Made by a program: the position numbers and the translations under genes
Notes under the pieces: generated by a model
The model's input: the letters and a program-made list of their open reading frames with translations, nothing else
What the model was told of the DNA's origin: nothing
Database searches by the model: none
In this document: in pieces, positions 7,529 through 16,199 of the stretch
How positions within the stretch are numbered: the stretch's first letter is position 1
How the letters are laid out: every line of letters begins with the position of its first letter
Assembly (NCBI GenBank): GCA_052103955.1
Contig: JBQELO010000014.1
Location: 1 to 64,000, forward strand
Length of the DNA stretch: 64,000 bases
Origin: Paenalcaligenes sp052103955
GTDB lineage: Bacteria > Pseudomonadota > Gammaproteobacteria > Burkholderiales > Burkholderiaceae_B
Direction: 5' to 3'

Positions 7529-8302
7529 ATGACAGATCCCATAGCTACACCCGAACGATTGTTGGTCTCGGAACGAAACGCTGCCAGTGCAGCGTACAGC
7601 CCGTTGTACCAGCAGATCAAGTCTTTGCTGTTGCAAAGTCTTGACCGCGGGGAGTGGAAACCGGGCGAAGCAATTCCTAGCGAATTTGATTTAGCTGCCC
7701 GCTATCAGGTTAGCCAAGGCACGGTGCGCAAAGCGATAGACGAACTGGCAGCCGATAACTTGCTGATCCGTCGTCAAGGCAAAGGCACCTTCGTGTCTAC
7801 GCACCATGAAGCCAAAGTACGCTATCGTTTTTTGCGACTTACACCTGATGATGGCCATCAACCTGCAACAAGTAGTGTGATTTTAGGCTGCTCACGCATC
7901 AAAGCACCTGCCGATATCGCGAACTTACTGGGTTTGCGTACCGCAGATGTGGTGGTGAATGTGCGGCGTGTACTGTCTTTTGACGGCATGCCTACGATTT
8001 TGGATGATATTTGGTTGCCGGGTTCTGCGTTTAAAGGTGTAACGGCAGAAAGCGTGGCGGCGAATAAACGTCCTATGTACGCGTGGTTCGAGAGTGGGTT
8101 TGGCGTCAGCATGGTGCGCGCTGATGAATCCATACGGGCAGTGGCAGCCAACGCAGAGGCTGCGGAACACCTAGGAGTGGCCGAGGGAACGCCCTTGCTA
8201 CAAGTAGAGCGAGTAGCCTACACCTATGGCGATCGCCCTATGGAAGTACGTAGAGGGTTGTATATAACGGACCGATTCCACTACCGAAACCTGCTTAATT
8301 GA
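7529..8302 (+). CDS. GntR-family (HutC/UTRA) transcriptional regulator
   Basis: 257-residue DNA-binding regulator. An N-terminal winged helix-turn-helix spans roughly residues 22-91, with the recognition segment PSEFDLAARYQVSQGTVRKA near 50-69 and the wing GKGTFV at 84-89. A UTRA effector-binding domain follows at about 100-245, which places it in the HutC subfamily. UTRA proteins usually bind small metabolites and often act as repressors. The effector here is unknown; a TCA or propionate-pathway metabolite would fit the context. It is divergent from mdh and is followed by sdhCDAB-sdhE-gltA. The ATG at 7529 lacks a strong Shine-Dalgarno sequence, and the 5' region contains inverted repeats at 7487-7516. 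Confidence 0.88.
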   Translation: MTDPIATPERLLVSERNAASAAYSPLYQQIKSLLLQSLDRGEWKPGEAIPSEFDLAARYQVSQGTVRKAIDELAADNLLIRRQGKGTFVSTHHEAKVRYRFLRLTPDDGHQPATSSVILGCSRIKAPADIANLLGLRTADVVVNVRRVLSFDGMPTILDDIWLPGSAFKGVTAESVAANKRPMYAWFESGFGVSMVRADESIRAVAANAEAAEHLGVAEGTPLLQVERVAYTYGDRPMEVRRGLYITDRFHYRNLLN

Positions 8303-8411
8303 TCTTTGTGTGCGTCAAGTCTGGCGCTTTACGAAGTAAATAGGCGAAAATACTAAAACTAAAATCTTCACGTAACCACGATGCACTCATTTTGTTTTTA
8401 TAGAGGCCATA

Positions 8412-8828
8412 ATGTCTGATACCGCATCCAAACCGCGTCCGGAGTATCGCAATATCGGCATACCGCAGATATTGTCATACCGCTTACCGTTGGCGGCCAA
8501 AACTTCCATTCTGCACCGCATTAGCGGCGCTCTGCTTTTCTTGAGCCTACCCGTGGTTCTGTTGCCTTTGTTGGCAATAAGCTTGGGCTCCGAAGCAGGG
8601 TTCAACCAGATCGGCGCCTACGGAGTAGGTCACCCGCTGTTCAAACTAGTATTGCTAGCTCTGATTTGGGGCTACTTGCATCACTTTTGTGCCGGTATCC
8701 GTTATTTGGCACTGGATCTGGGCAAAGGTATCGATAAATACAGCGCCTGTAAAACGGCTGCGTCAGTCATCATCGTCAGCCTTGCTTTGACGGTTGTGTT
8801 TGGTTTGAAACTGTTTGGAGTATGGTAA
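8412..8828 (+). CDS. sdhC: Succinate dehydrogenase cytochrome b556 subunit
   Basis: Membrane anchor of complex II, carrying part of the ubiquinone site and one haem ligand. 138 residues with three hydrophobic segments. The quinone-site signature SILHRISG at 32-39 supplies Ser32 and Arg36. The haem ligand is His91 in HHFCAGIR. First gene of sdhC-sdhD-sdhA-sdhB-sdhE-gltA. Its stop overlaps the sdhD start (TAATG), indicating translational coupling. Confidence 0.95.
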   Translation: MSDTASKPRPEYRNIGIPQILSYRLPLAAKTSILHRISGALLFLSLPVVLLPLLAISLGSEAGFNQIGAYGVGHPLFKLVLLALIWGYLHHFCAGIRYLALDLGKGIDKYSACKTAASVIIVSLALTVVFGLKLFGVW

Positions 8829-9211
8829 TGGCGAGTCCAGAACGAGTTGGGCAACATCGTCTGGTAGTGGGCGCCCACTACGGGACATTCGATTTCATTA
8901 TCCAGCGTGTCACCGCTGTGATCATGATTATCTATACTCTGGTGTTTTTGGTAGGTCTGTTGGTAAACATGCCTTTGGATTACCAATCCTGGCGTAGCCT
9001 GTTTGCATTTAAGGTGATTGGACTGCCTTTGGGGCAAGTGCTATCAAGCCTATTTTTCATGTCTCTGGCATGGCACGCTTGGATTGGCGTACGTGACATC
9101 TGGATGGATTACGTTAAGCCCACTGGCTTACGTTTGACTTTGCAAGTCCTGACCATTTTGTGGTTGGTTGCATCCATCATTTTCTTTGCACAAATTATCT
9201 GGAGCCTGTAA
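8828..9211 (+). CDS. sdhD: Succinate dehydrogenase membrane anchor subunit
   Basis: Second membrane anchor of complex II, 127 residues with three transmembrane segments. HAWIGVRDIWMDYVKP carries the conserved Asp-Tyr of the quinone site. I chose the ATG at 8828, which overlaps the sdhC stop as TAATG. An in-frame ATG six bases upstream would add Met-Val and cannot be excluded. sdhA starts three bases after the stop. Confidence 0.94.
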   Translation: MASPERVGQHRLVVGAHYGTFDFIIQRVTAVIMIIYTLVFLVGLLVNMPLDYQSWRSLFAFKVIGLPLGQVLSSLFFMSLAWHAWIGVRDIWMDYVKPTGLRLTLQVLTILWLVASIIFFAQIIWSL

Positions 9212-9214
9212 GCC

Positions 9215-10990
9215 GTGGCTGCTATTCATAAATCATTGCCCCGCCGCCAGTTCGATGTGGTGGTGGTAGGTGCCGGCGGTGCTGGCATGCGTTGTTCGTT
9301 GCAGCTTGCCCGTGCGGGTCTGTCGGTAGCTGTATTGTCTAAAGTTTTCCCAACACGTTCCCATACTGTTGCTGCGCAAGGTGGGGTAAGTGCCTCGCTG
9401 GGTAACATGAGCGAAGACCATTGGCAATGGCACATGTACGATACCGTTAAAGGTTCGGACTGGCTGGGTGACCAAGACGCTATTGAGTTCATGTGCCGTG
9501 AAGCGCCTAACGCTGTATACGAGCTAGAACACTTTGGTATGCCGTTTGACCGTAACGCTAACGGTACTATTTACCAGCGTCCTTTCGGTGGTCACACTGC
9601 TAACTTCGGCGAGAAGCCTGTTCAACGTGCCTGTGCCGCTGCTGACCGTACTGGCCACGCTATGTTGCACACGCTGTACCAGCAAAACGTAGCCTCCCGT
9701 ACCAACTTCTTCGTTGAGTGGATGGCACTGGATCTGTTGCGTAACGAAGCTGGCGATGTGCTGGGTGTTACGGCACTAGAAATGGAAACCGGCGAGATCT
9801 TCGTACTGGAAGCCAAACGTACTGTGCTGGCAACAGGTGGTGCTGGTCGTATTTGGGGTGCATCTACTAACGCCTTCATCAATACGGGTGACGGTCTGGG
9901 TATGGCTGCTCGCGCAGGCTTGGCTCTGGAAGACATGGAGTTCTGGCAATTCCACCCAACTGGTGTGGCTGGCGCTGGCGTGCTGATTACTGAAGGTGTG
10001 CGTGGTGAAGGCGGTATCTTGCTGAACAAAGACGGCGAGCGCTTCATGGAACGTTACGCACCTAACCTGAAAGACTTGGCTCCACGTGACTTCGTGTCCC
10101 GTTCTATGGACCAAGAGATCAAAGAAGGTCGTGGTTGTGGTGATGGTAGCTACGTGGTTCTGAAACTGGATCACTTGGGCGAAGATGTTATTAAGAAACG
10201 TCTGCCATCCATTCGCGAAATTTCTATCAAATTTGCGAACGTTGACCCCATTAAAGATCCAATCCCAGTAGTACCAACCATTCACTATCAGATGGGCGGT
10301 ATTCCTACTAACTACTATGGCCAAGTTGTTGATTACAAAAACGGCGAGACAAAAATCGTCAATGGTCTGTATGCAGTAGGTGAGTGTGCGGCTACGTCCG
10401 TACACGGTGCTAACCGTTTGGGTACTAACTCCTTGCTGGATCTGATCGTGTTTGGTCGTGCTGCTGGTAACCACATTGTGGATTCCCATCCCGAGAAAGA
10501 ACACAGCCATCAAGATATTCCAGAATCCGCTATCGATTATTCGGTCGCGCGTGTTGAGCATCTGGAAAGCCGTACGTCAGGCGAAAAAGCGCAAGATGTG
10601 GCAGGCAAAATGCGTACCATCATGCAAGCTCACTGCGGCGTATTCCGTACCATGGACTTGCTGAAAGAAGGCGAGCGCATGATCGAAGAGCTGGTGCCTG
10701 AAGTGAATGAGATTTACTTTAAGGACAAATCCAAAGTGTTCAATACGGCTCGTATTGAAGCGCTGGAAGTGTCCAACATGATTGAAGTGGCTCGTGCTAC
10801 AACCCGTTCTGCCGCAAACCGTACGGAAAGCCGTGGTGCACACGCACTGAACGATTTCCCAGAGCGCGATGACGAGAACTGGTTGCGTCATACCTTGTGG
10901 TATGCCGATGGCAGCCGTCTGGACTACAAACCTGTTCAGATGAAACCCTTAACGGCCGAATCTATTCCGCCTAAGCCACGTACCTTCTAA
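9215..10990 (+). CDS. sdhA: Succinate dehydrogenase flavoprotein subunit
   Basis: Catalytic FAD subunit of complex II, oxidising succinate to fumarate on the cytoplasmic face of the inner membrane. 591 residues (E. coli 588). The FAD dinucleotide fold GAGGAG is at 19-24. His50 in TRSHTVAAQGG is the covalent FAD attachment site. The catalytic arginine is near residue 291 (LAPRDFVSR), and HGANRLGTNSLLD is conserved. Translation starts at a GTG at 9215, three bases after the sdhD stop; no better in-frame ATG fits the family N-terminus. Confidence 0.97.
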   Translation: MAAIHKSLPRRQFDVVVVGAGGAGMRCSLQLARAGLSVAVLSKVFPTRSHTVAAQGGVSASLGNMSEDHWQWHMYDTVKGSDWLGDQDAIEFMCREAPNAVYELEHFGMPFDRNANGTIYQRPFGGHTANFGEKPVQRACAAADRTGHAMLHTLYQQNVASRTNFFVEWMALDLLRNEAGDVLGVTALEMETGEIFVLEAKRTVLATGGAGRIWGASTNAFINTGDGLGMAARAGLALEDMEFWQFHPTGVAGAGVLITEGVRGEGGILLNKDGERFMERYAPNLKDLAPRDFVSRSMDQEIKEGRGCGDGSYVVLKLDHLGEDVIKKRLPSIREISIKFANVDPIKDPIPVVPTIHYQMGGIPTNYYGQVVDYKNGETKIVNGLYAVGECAATSVHGANRLGTNSLLDLIVFGRAAGNHIVDSHPEKEHSHQDIPESAIDYSVARVEHLESRTSGEKAQDVAGKMRTIMQAHCGVFRTMDLLKEGERMIEELVPEVNEIYFKDKSKVFNTARIEALEVSNMIEVARATTRSAANRTESRGAHALNDFPERDDENWLRHTLWYADGSRLDYKPVQMKPLTAESIPPKPRTF

Positions 10991-11003
10991 TCAGGACGCT
11001 GTC

Positions 11004-11720
11004 ATGAGTAAAACACGGACTTTAAAATTCGAAATTTATCGCTACGATCCTGATAAGGACGAGCGCCCTTACATGCAAAAGCTGGAAGTAGAACTCCAGC
11101 CTACCGACAAGATGTTGTTGGACGCTATCGTACGCATCAAAAACGATGTGGACGACAGCTTGGCTATTCGTCGTTCTTGCCGCGAAGGCGTTTGTGGCTC
11201 TGATGCCATGAACATCAATGGCAAGAATGGCTTGGCCTGTACCACTAACTTGAACGATTTGAAAGAACCTATTGTTCTGCGCCCCTTGCCTGGCTTGCCA
11301 GTCATTCGGGATCTGATCGTGGACATGACTAACTTCTTTGATCAGTACCACTCAATCAAGCCGTACCTGATCAACGAAACGCCGCCGCCAGAGAAAGAGC
11401 GTCTGCAATCACCTGAAGCTCGTGAAGAGATAGACGGTGTTTACGAATGTATTCTGTGCGCGTGCTGCTCCACATCATGCCCATCGTTCTGGTGGAACCC
11501 TGATAAGTTTGTGGGTCCAGCAGGGTTGCTGCAGGCGTACCGCTTTATTGCCGACTCTCGTGACGAGGCAACAGCTGAGCGTCTGGACAACCTTGAAGAT
11601 CCATACCGTTTGTTCCGTTGCCATACCATCATGAATTGTGCGGATGTATGTCCTAAAGGACTTAACCCCACACAAGCCATCGGCAAAATCAAAGAAATGC
11701 TGGTTCGCCGCAGCGTGTAA
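11004..11720 (+). CDS. sdhB: Succinate dehydrogenase iron-sulfur subunit
   Basis: Electron-transfer subunit of complex II, 238 residues. The N-terminal ferredoxin domain holds the [2Fe-2S] cluster (Cys59, Cys64, Cys79 in CREGVCGSDAM...LAC, with the Asp variant usual in proteobacteria). The C-terminal domain holds CILCACCSTSCP and CHTIMNCADVCP for the [4Fe-4S] and [3Fe-4S] clusters. Located 13 bases after sdhA in the same operon. Confidence 0.97.
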   Translation: MSKTRTLKFEIYRYDPDKDERPYMQKLEVELQPTDKMLLDAIVRIKNDVDDSLAIRRSCREGVCGSDAMNINGKNGLACTTNLNDLKEPIVLRPLPGLPVIRDLIVDMTNFFDQYHSIKPYLINETPPPEKERLQSPEAREEIDGVYECILCACCSTSCPSFWWNPDKFVGPAGLLQAYRFIADSRDEATAERLDNLEDPYRLFRCHTIMNCADVCPKGLNPTQAIGKIKEMLVRRSV

Positions 11721-11732
11721 TTAGGAGTAGAA

Positions 11733-11993
11733 ATGAGAACGTTGACGCAGTTAGAACGGGCTCGCCTGCGTTGGAGAGCACGCCGAGGTTTGCTTGAGAA
11801 CGATTTGATGGTGACCAAGTTTCTGGATCGTTATGAAGAAACTCTAACTGACGTTGACGTTTCTGCTCTGACGCTTCTGTTTGAAATGGATGACACGGAA
11901 TTACTCGATGTTTTACTGGTCCGAAAAGAAGTTGAGGGCCAGTATGACACGACCGATATTCGGCGTTTGGTAGCTCAGATTCGTGAGCTGTAA
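11733..11993 (+). CDS. sdhE: FAD assembly factor SdhE
   Basis: 86-residue cytoplasmic chaperone that promotes covalent flavinylation of SdhA. The family motif RGxxE is present as RRGLLENDL near residue 18, followed by the helical DxxLLFEMDDTELLDVL core. It lies directly after sdhB and before gltA, the standard betaproteobacterial arrangement, so co-transcription is expected. Confidence 0.93.
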   Translation: MRTLTQLERARLRWRARRGLLENDLMVTKFLDRYEETLTDVDVSALTLLFEMDDTELLDVLLVRKEVEGQYDTTDIRRLVAQIREL

Positions 11994-12012
11994 TTTTTGA
12001 GGAAGATATGTG

Positions 12013-13305
12013 ATGCAACTGTCTGATAAGAAAGCGACACTATCGTTTTCCGATGGAAGTCCTTCGGTAGAGTTTCCCGTATACAAAGGGACGGTGGGTC
12101 CTGAGGTAATTGATATCCGTAAACTGTACGGTTCAACAGGTATGTTTACCTATGACCCGGGTTTTATGGCGACGGCCTCATGTGAGTCCGCCATCACTTA
12201 TATTGATGGGGACCAGGGCAAGCTGATGTACCGTGGCTACCCTATCGAGCAACTGGCTCAGAACTGCAACTTCTTAGATGTTTGCTATTTGATTCTGAAC
12301 GGTGAGTTGCCCGATGAAAAACAGAAAACAGATTTTGACTGGTTGGTGACACACCACACGATGGTGCAAGAGCAAATTCAGACGTTCTTGCATGGCTTCC
12401 GTCGTGATGCGCACCCTATGGCTATTCTGACCGGCTTGGTTGGTGCCATGTCGGCTTTCTATCACGATTCTACTGACATCACTAATCCTGAGCACCGTCG
12501 TATTTCCGCTATCCGTTTGATCGCGAAAATGCCAACGTTGGTAGCAATGGCGCACAAGTACACATTGGGTCAGCCTTTGATGTACCCACGCAATGACCTG
12601 AGCTACACAGGTAACTTCCTGCGCATGATGTTCGGTACACCTTGCGATGACTACCAAGTAAACGAAGTGGTAGAGCGCGCATTGGATCGTATCTTCATTC
12701 TGCACGCAGAGCACGAGCAAAACGCATCTACCTCTACAGTACGTCTGTGCGGTTCTTCAGGTACTAACCCATTTGCAGCGATTGCATCTGGCGTAGCGTG
12801 CTTGTGGGGTCCTGCTCACGGTGGCGCAAACGAAGCATGCTTGAACATGCTGGAAGAGTTGCAAGCTAACGGTGGTGTAGAGAAAGTTGGCGAGTTCATG
12901 GAAAAGGTCAAAGACAAAAACTCAGGCGTACGTCTGATGGGCTTTGGTCACCGTGTATACAAAAACTACGATCCACGCGCCAAGTTGATGCAAGAGACAT
13001 GCAAAGAAGTATTGGCTGCTTTGGGTCTGGAAAACGATCCTCTGTTCAAGTTGGCGATGGAATTGGAGCGTATTGCTCTGGAAGACCCATACTTTGTTGA
13101 GCGTAAACTGTATCCGAACGTAGATTTCTATTCCGGAATCGTACAGCGCGCTATCGGTATTCCTACTCCATTGTTTACAGCTATCTTCGCATTGGCACGT
13201 ACAGTAGGTTGGATCTCTCAGTGGGATGAAATGATCTCCGATCCAGGCTACAAAATTGGCCGTCCTCGTCAGTTGTACACAGGCGAAACAGAACGCAATA
13301 TCTAA
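12013..13305 (+). CDS. gltA: Citrate synthase
   Basis: Type II (hexameric, NADH-sensitive class) citrate synthase, 430 residues, entering acetyl-CoA into the TCA cycle. Catalytic motifs are GPAHGGANEACL, GFGHRVYKNYDPRA and NVDFYSGI. I chose the ATG at 12013, preceded by TGAGGAAG at a good distance. A GTG three bases upstream is also possible. It ends the sdh operon and is followed by an intrinsic terminator. It is distinct from the 2-methylcitrate synthase at 4.7-5.9 kb. Confidence 0.97.
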   Translation: MQLSDKKATLSFSDGSPSVEFPVYKGTVGPEVIDIRKLYGSTGMFTYDPGFMATASCESAITYIDGDQGKLMYRGYPIEQLAQNCNFLDVCYLILNGELPDEKQKTDFDWLVTHHTMVQEQIQTFLHGFRRDAHPMAILTGLVGAMSAFYHDSTDITNPEHRRISAIRLIAKMPTLVAMAHKYTLGQPLMYPRNDLSYTGNFLRMMFGTPCDDYQVNEVVERALDRIFILHAEHEQNASTSTVRLCGSSGTNPFAAIASGVACLWGPAHGGANEACLNMLEELQANGGVEKVGEFMEKVKDKNSGVRLMGFGHRVYKNYDPRAKLMQETCKEVLAALGLENDPLFKLAMELERIALEDPYFVERKLYPNVDFYSGIVQRAIGIPTPLFTAIFALARTVGWISQWDEMISDPGYKIGRPRQLYTGETERNI

Positions 13306-13336
13306 TAGATTATTAGAGAGCAGTTCTGAAGTAATG

Positions 13337-13369
13337 AACCCAATCGTTATTGAACGGTTGGGTTTTTTT
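13337..13369 (+). terminator. Terminator of the sdh-gltA operon
   Basis: Stem AACCCAATCGTT (13337-13348) / AACGGTTGGGTT (13353-13364) with one G-U pair and a four-base loop, followed by T7. It lies 31 bases after the gltA stop. Confidence 0.9.
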
Positions 13370-13396
13370 GTGCTTACGTGGAAAGTGTGTAGACAT

Positions 13397-13431
13397 AAAA
13401 AAACTCCCCCTCAGTGTTTGCTGAGGGGGAG
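13397..13431 (-). terminator. maeB intrinsic terminator
   Basis: Perfect 11-base stem CTCCCCCTCAG (13404-13414) / CTGAGGGGGAG (13421-13431) with a six-base loop. On the minus strand it is followed by a T run (A run 13397-13403). It faces the gltA terminator, so the two convergent units are insulated. Confidence 0.9.
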
Positions 13432-13462
13432 CTGCTTGTAGCAGTATAGGCCTGCTTTTTTC

Positions 13463-15733
13463 TTACGCTTTGTCAGCTTCTTCCACTGCATCCAACACGG
13501 CGATAGCTGTCATATTCAGAATACGACGTACGCTAGCGCTAGTGGTCAGGATGTGTACTGGGCGTTTTGCACCCAGCAGGATTGGGCCCATTGCTACGCC
13601 GCCGCTACCAGTCACTTTCAGGATGTTGTAGGTAATGTTACCGGCATCCAAGTTAGGAGTGATCAGCAGGTTTGCGGGGGCTTTTAATGTGCTGTCTGGG
13701 AATGCTTTGAAACGTACGCTGTCATCCAGGGCGGAGTCTGCGTGCATTTCGCCATCAACTTCCAATTCAGGCGCCATTTCAGCCAGTAAGCGACGTGCTT
13801 CAGCCATTTTTCTGGACGATGCGTTATCGCGGCTACCGAAGTTGGAGTGCGACAGCAACGCAACGCGAGGTTCTACGCCAAAGCGACGAACTTCGTGTGC
13901 AGCCAGAATAGTCATGTTAGCGATTTGTTCTGCGCTAGGGTTCTCGTTCACGTGTGTATCGCAAATGAACAAGGTTTGTGTAGGCAGTACCAGTGCGTTC
14001 ATGGCAGCAAAAGTCGTAGCACCTTCTTGCAGGCCAATCACGTTTTCAATGTGGTTCAGTTCGTTGATGAATGGTGAGGTTACACCACACAACATCGCAT
14101 CAGCATCACCGCGTTCTAGCAACATTGCACCAATCAAGGTGTTGTTTTTGCGGATTGTCGCTTTAGCTACTTCTGGAGTTACACCGAAACGCGCACGTTG
14201 TTGGTAGTAGCTAGTCCATGTTTCGTTGAAGCGATCGTCGTTTTCTGGGTCAACGATTTCTACGTTCACGCCAGGTTGCAGGCGCAGACCAAAACGTTTG
14301 ATGCGCATTTCGATCACCGAGGGGCGACCAACCAGAATAGGTTTAGCGATACGCTCATCTACAGCTGATTGCACAGCACGCAATACGCGCTCGTCTTCAC
14401 CGTCAGCGTAAATAACACGTTTAGGTTCTTGCTTAGCTTGCATGAACAGTGGGCGCATCAGAGGACCGGAGCGATAGGTCATCGCAATCAGTTTCTGACG
14501 GTAGGCTTCCATGTCAGCAATAGGACGTGTGGCTACACCGGAATCCATAGCCGCTTGTGCCACGATTGGGGCAATGTGTGCCAACAAACGAGGATCAAAT
14601 GGACGAGGAATAATGTAGTCAGGGCCAAAGCTTACTTCGCTGTCATCGTAGATCTCTGCTTCAGCGAGTTCTGCAATGGCTTTCACGCATGCCAGCTTCA
14701 TTTCTTCGTTAATAACGCTTGCACCGCAATCCAGCGCGCCACGGAAAATGAAGGGGAAGCACAGAACGTTGTTAACCTGGTTAGGGTAGTCAGAACGACC
14801 TGTAGCGATAATGCAATCTGGGCGTGTTTCTTTTGCCAGCTCAGGGCGGATTTCAGGCTCGGGGTTAGCCAAGGCCAGAATCAGCGGCTGTGCAGCCATG
14901 CTGGACAGCATAGCTGGTGTCAAAGCACCGGCTGCGGAACATCCCAAGAATACGTCTGCGTCCACAATGGCATCAGCCAATGTACGGTAGTCGGTTTCTT
15001 GAGCGTATTGAGCCTTGCTAGGCTCCATGTTCTCTTCACGGCCTTTCCAGATAATGCCGCGAGAGTCAGCAACATAAATGTGCTCGCGTGGCAGGCCTAG
15101 GCTTACCAGCAAGTTCAAGCAAGCAATCGCTGCAGCGCCAGCGCCAGAACACACAAGCTTCACATCTTCGATTTTCTTGTTAACAACTTTCAAGCCGTTA
15201 ACAATCGCAGCGGTAGAAATAATCGCAGTACCGTGCTGGTCATCGTGGAAGACCGGAATCTTCATGCGTTTGCGCAGTTCTGTTTCGATGTAGAAGCACT
15301 CAGGTGCTTTAATATCTTCTAGGTTCACGCCGCCCAAAGTGGGCTCCATGGCAGCAATAATATCTACCAGTTTTTGTGGATCGTTTTCAGCCAACTCGAT
15401 GTCAAACACATCAATGCCAGCAAATTTCTTGAACAGGCAGCCTTTGCCTTCCATAACGGGCTTAGATGCCAGAGGGCCAATATTACCTAGGCCTAGTACC
15501 GCAGTACCGTTACTGATCACACCTACCAAGTTAGCGCGAGAGGTGTACTTTGCTGCTGCCTCGTTGCCTTCTGCATGAATTGCCATACATGCTTCTGCAA
15601 CGCCGGGGGAGTAAGCAAGGGACAAGTCGTCTTGATTCGCCAGAGGCTTGGTGGGGGTAACCGAAATTTTTCCGGGTGTAGGGTAAGCGTGGTAATCCAG
15701 CGCCATTTTGGCCAGATCTGCTTTGGCAACCAT
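13463..15733 (-). CDS. maeB: NADP-dependent malic enzyme with phosphotransacetylase-like domain
   Basis: Decarboxylates malate to pyruvate with NADP, supplying pyruvate and NADPH. 756 residues in the MaeB layout. Residues about 1-430 are the malic enzyme (SLAYSPGVAEACMAI, FHDDQHGTAI, NAD-fold CSGAGAAAIACL). Residues about 430-756 form a phosphotransacetylase-like domain that in this family is thought to be regulatory rather than catalytic. Convergent with gltA and divergent from odhA. The ATG at 15733 has GGAG upstream. Length and domains are normal for the family. Confidence 0.95.
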   Translation of the reverse strand: MVAKADLAKMALDYHAYPTPGKISVTPTKPLANQDDLSLAYSPGVAEACMAIHAEGNEAAAKYTSRANLVGVISNGTAVLGLGNIGPLASKPVMEGKGCLFKKFAGIDVFDIELAENDPQKLVDIIAAMEPTLGGVNLEDIKAPECFYIETELRKRMKIPVFHDDQHGTAIISTAAIVNGLKVVNKKIEDVKLVCSGAGAAAIACLNLLVSLGLPREHIYVADSRGIIWKGREENMEPSKAQYAQETDYRTLADAIVDADVFLGCSAAGALTPAMLSSMAAQPLILALANPEPEIRPELAKETRPDCIIATGRSDYPNQVNNVLCFPFIFRGALDCGASVINEEMKLACVKAIAELAEAEIYDDSEVSFGPDYIIPRPFDPRLLAHIAPIVAQAAMDSGVATRPIADMEAYRQKLIAMTYRSGPLMRPLFMQAKQEPKRVIYADGEDERVLRAVQSAVDERIAKPILVGRPSVIEMRIKRFGLRLQPGVNVEIVDPENDDRFNETWTSYYQQRARFGVTPEVAKATIRKNNTLIGAMLLERGDADAMLCGVTSPFINELNHIENVIGLQEGATTFAAMNALVLPTQTLFICDTHVNENPSAEQIANMTILAAHEVRRFGVEPRVALLSHSNFGSRDNASSRKMAEARRLLAEMAPELEVDGEMHADSALDDSVRFKAFPDSTLKAPANLLITPNLDAGNITYNILKVTGSGGVAMGPILLGAKRPVHILTTSASVRRILNMTAIAVLDAVEEADKA

Positions 15734-15947
15734 TTTTGATGAGCTCCTGCGGGATATCTATCTGTGTAAAAGCTAAAATCGATTTGCTCTTTTTGTTCAT
15801 CAGGCAAATTACGTCGAATTAGATGTTATAGCGTGAATGTGCAAAACAATGCATGTCGCAATGCAACATAGAAAAAGTATCGATGTAAAAACAGAGCAAA
15901 AAGAAAGCGAAAAACCAAGTGGTTCTATGAAAGAGCGGCTCGGCAAT

Positions 15948-15971
15948 GTACCAAGTGGTACCTGGTTTTTT
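15948..15971 (+). promoter_or_regulatory. Palindrome plus T-tract in odhA upstream region
   Basis: GTACCAAGTGGTAC is two perfect six-base arms around AG, followed by CTGG and seven T. It could be a protein-binding site, with a partial second copy ACCAAGTGGT at 15914-15923, or a short transcription attenuator. The two-base centre argues for the former. Confidence 0.4.
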
Positions 15972-16077
15972 TGGCGTATGCGCAACAAAGTGGCTCTGGT
16001 AAAGGCTTTTCAAGAAGCCGATGTGCATAGTTTAAGGCTCACATGTATACTAAATTACATACGGCTTGTTTAAAGGC

Positions 16078-16126
16078 GTTAAGTAGTTAAGTAGCCTTCT
16101 GCTCTGCTATCCGCTATCCGCTATAC
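16078..16126. repeat. Short tandem repeats upstream of odhA
   Basis: GTTAAGTA is repeated twice in tandem (16078-16085, 16086-16093). The heptamer GCTATCC occurs twice, followed by a one-base variant GCTATAC (16106-16126). They lie 74-122 bases upstream of the odhA start, in the range of promoter or leader elements. Confidence 0.7.
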
Positions 16127-16199
16127 GGCGTGGCCGTGATCGCGGAAGGTATTCCTGCATCTCATTACGAGTGAAACACTCGGACAGGTGAAGCATATA

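Larger units (their letters stand above)
15734..16199. other. Repeat-rich noncoding spacer between maeB and odhA
   Basis: A 466-base divergent intergenic region, long for this compact window. It contains the palindrome GTACCAAGTGGTAC (15948-15961) followed by CTGG and T7, with an earlier copy of ACCAAGTGGT at 15914-15923. A GGCTT/AAGCC hairpin lies near 15999, and two short tandem repeats at 16078-16126. A 78-codon frame at 15837-16073 has no credible start, domain or codon character. Promoters for both genes must lie here but I could not place them with confidence. Confidence 0.6.

Noticed and set aside
13463..15733. maeB as a fusion of two enzymes
   Set aside because: The malic enzyme plus phosphotransacetylase-like layout is the standard MaeB family architecture, not a novel fusion.
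15837..16073. 78-codon plus-strand frame between maeB and odhA
   Set aside because: Begins at GTG without a Shine-Dalgarno sequence, has no family resemblance, and spans repeats and a terminator-like palindrome.
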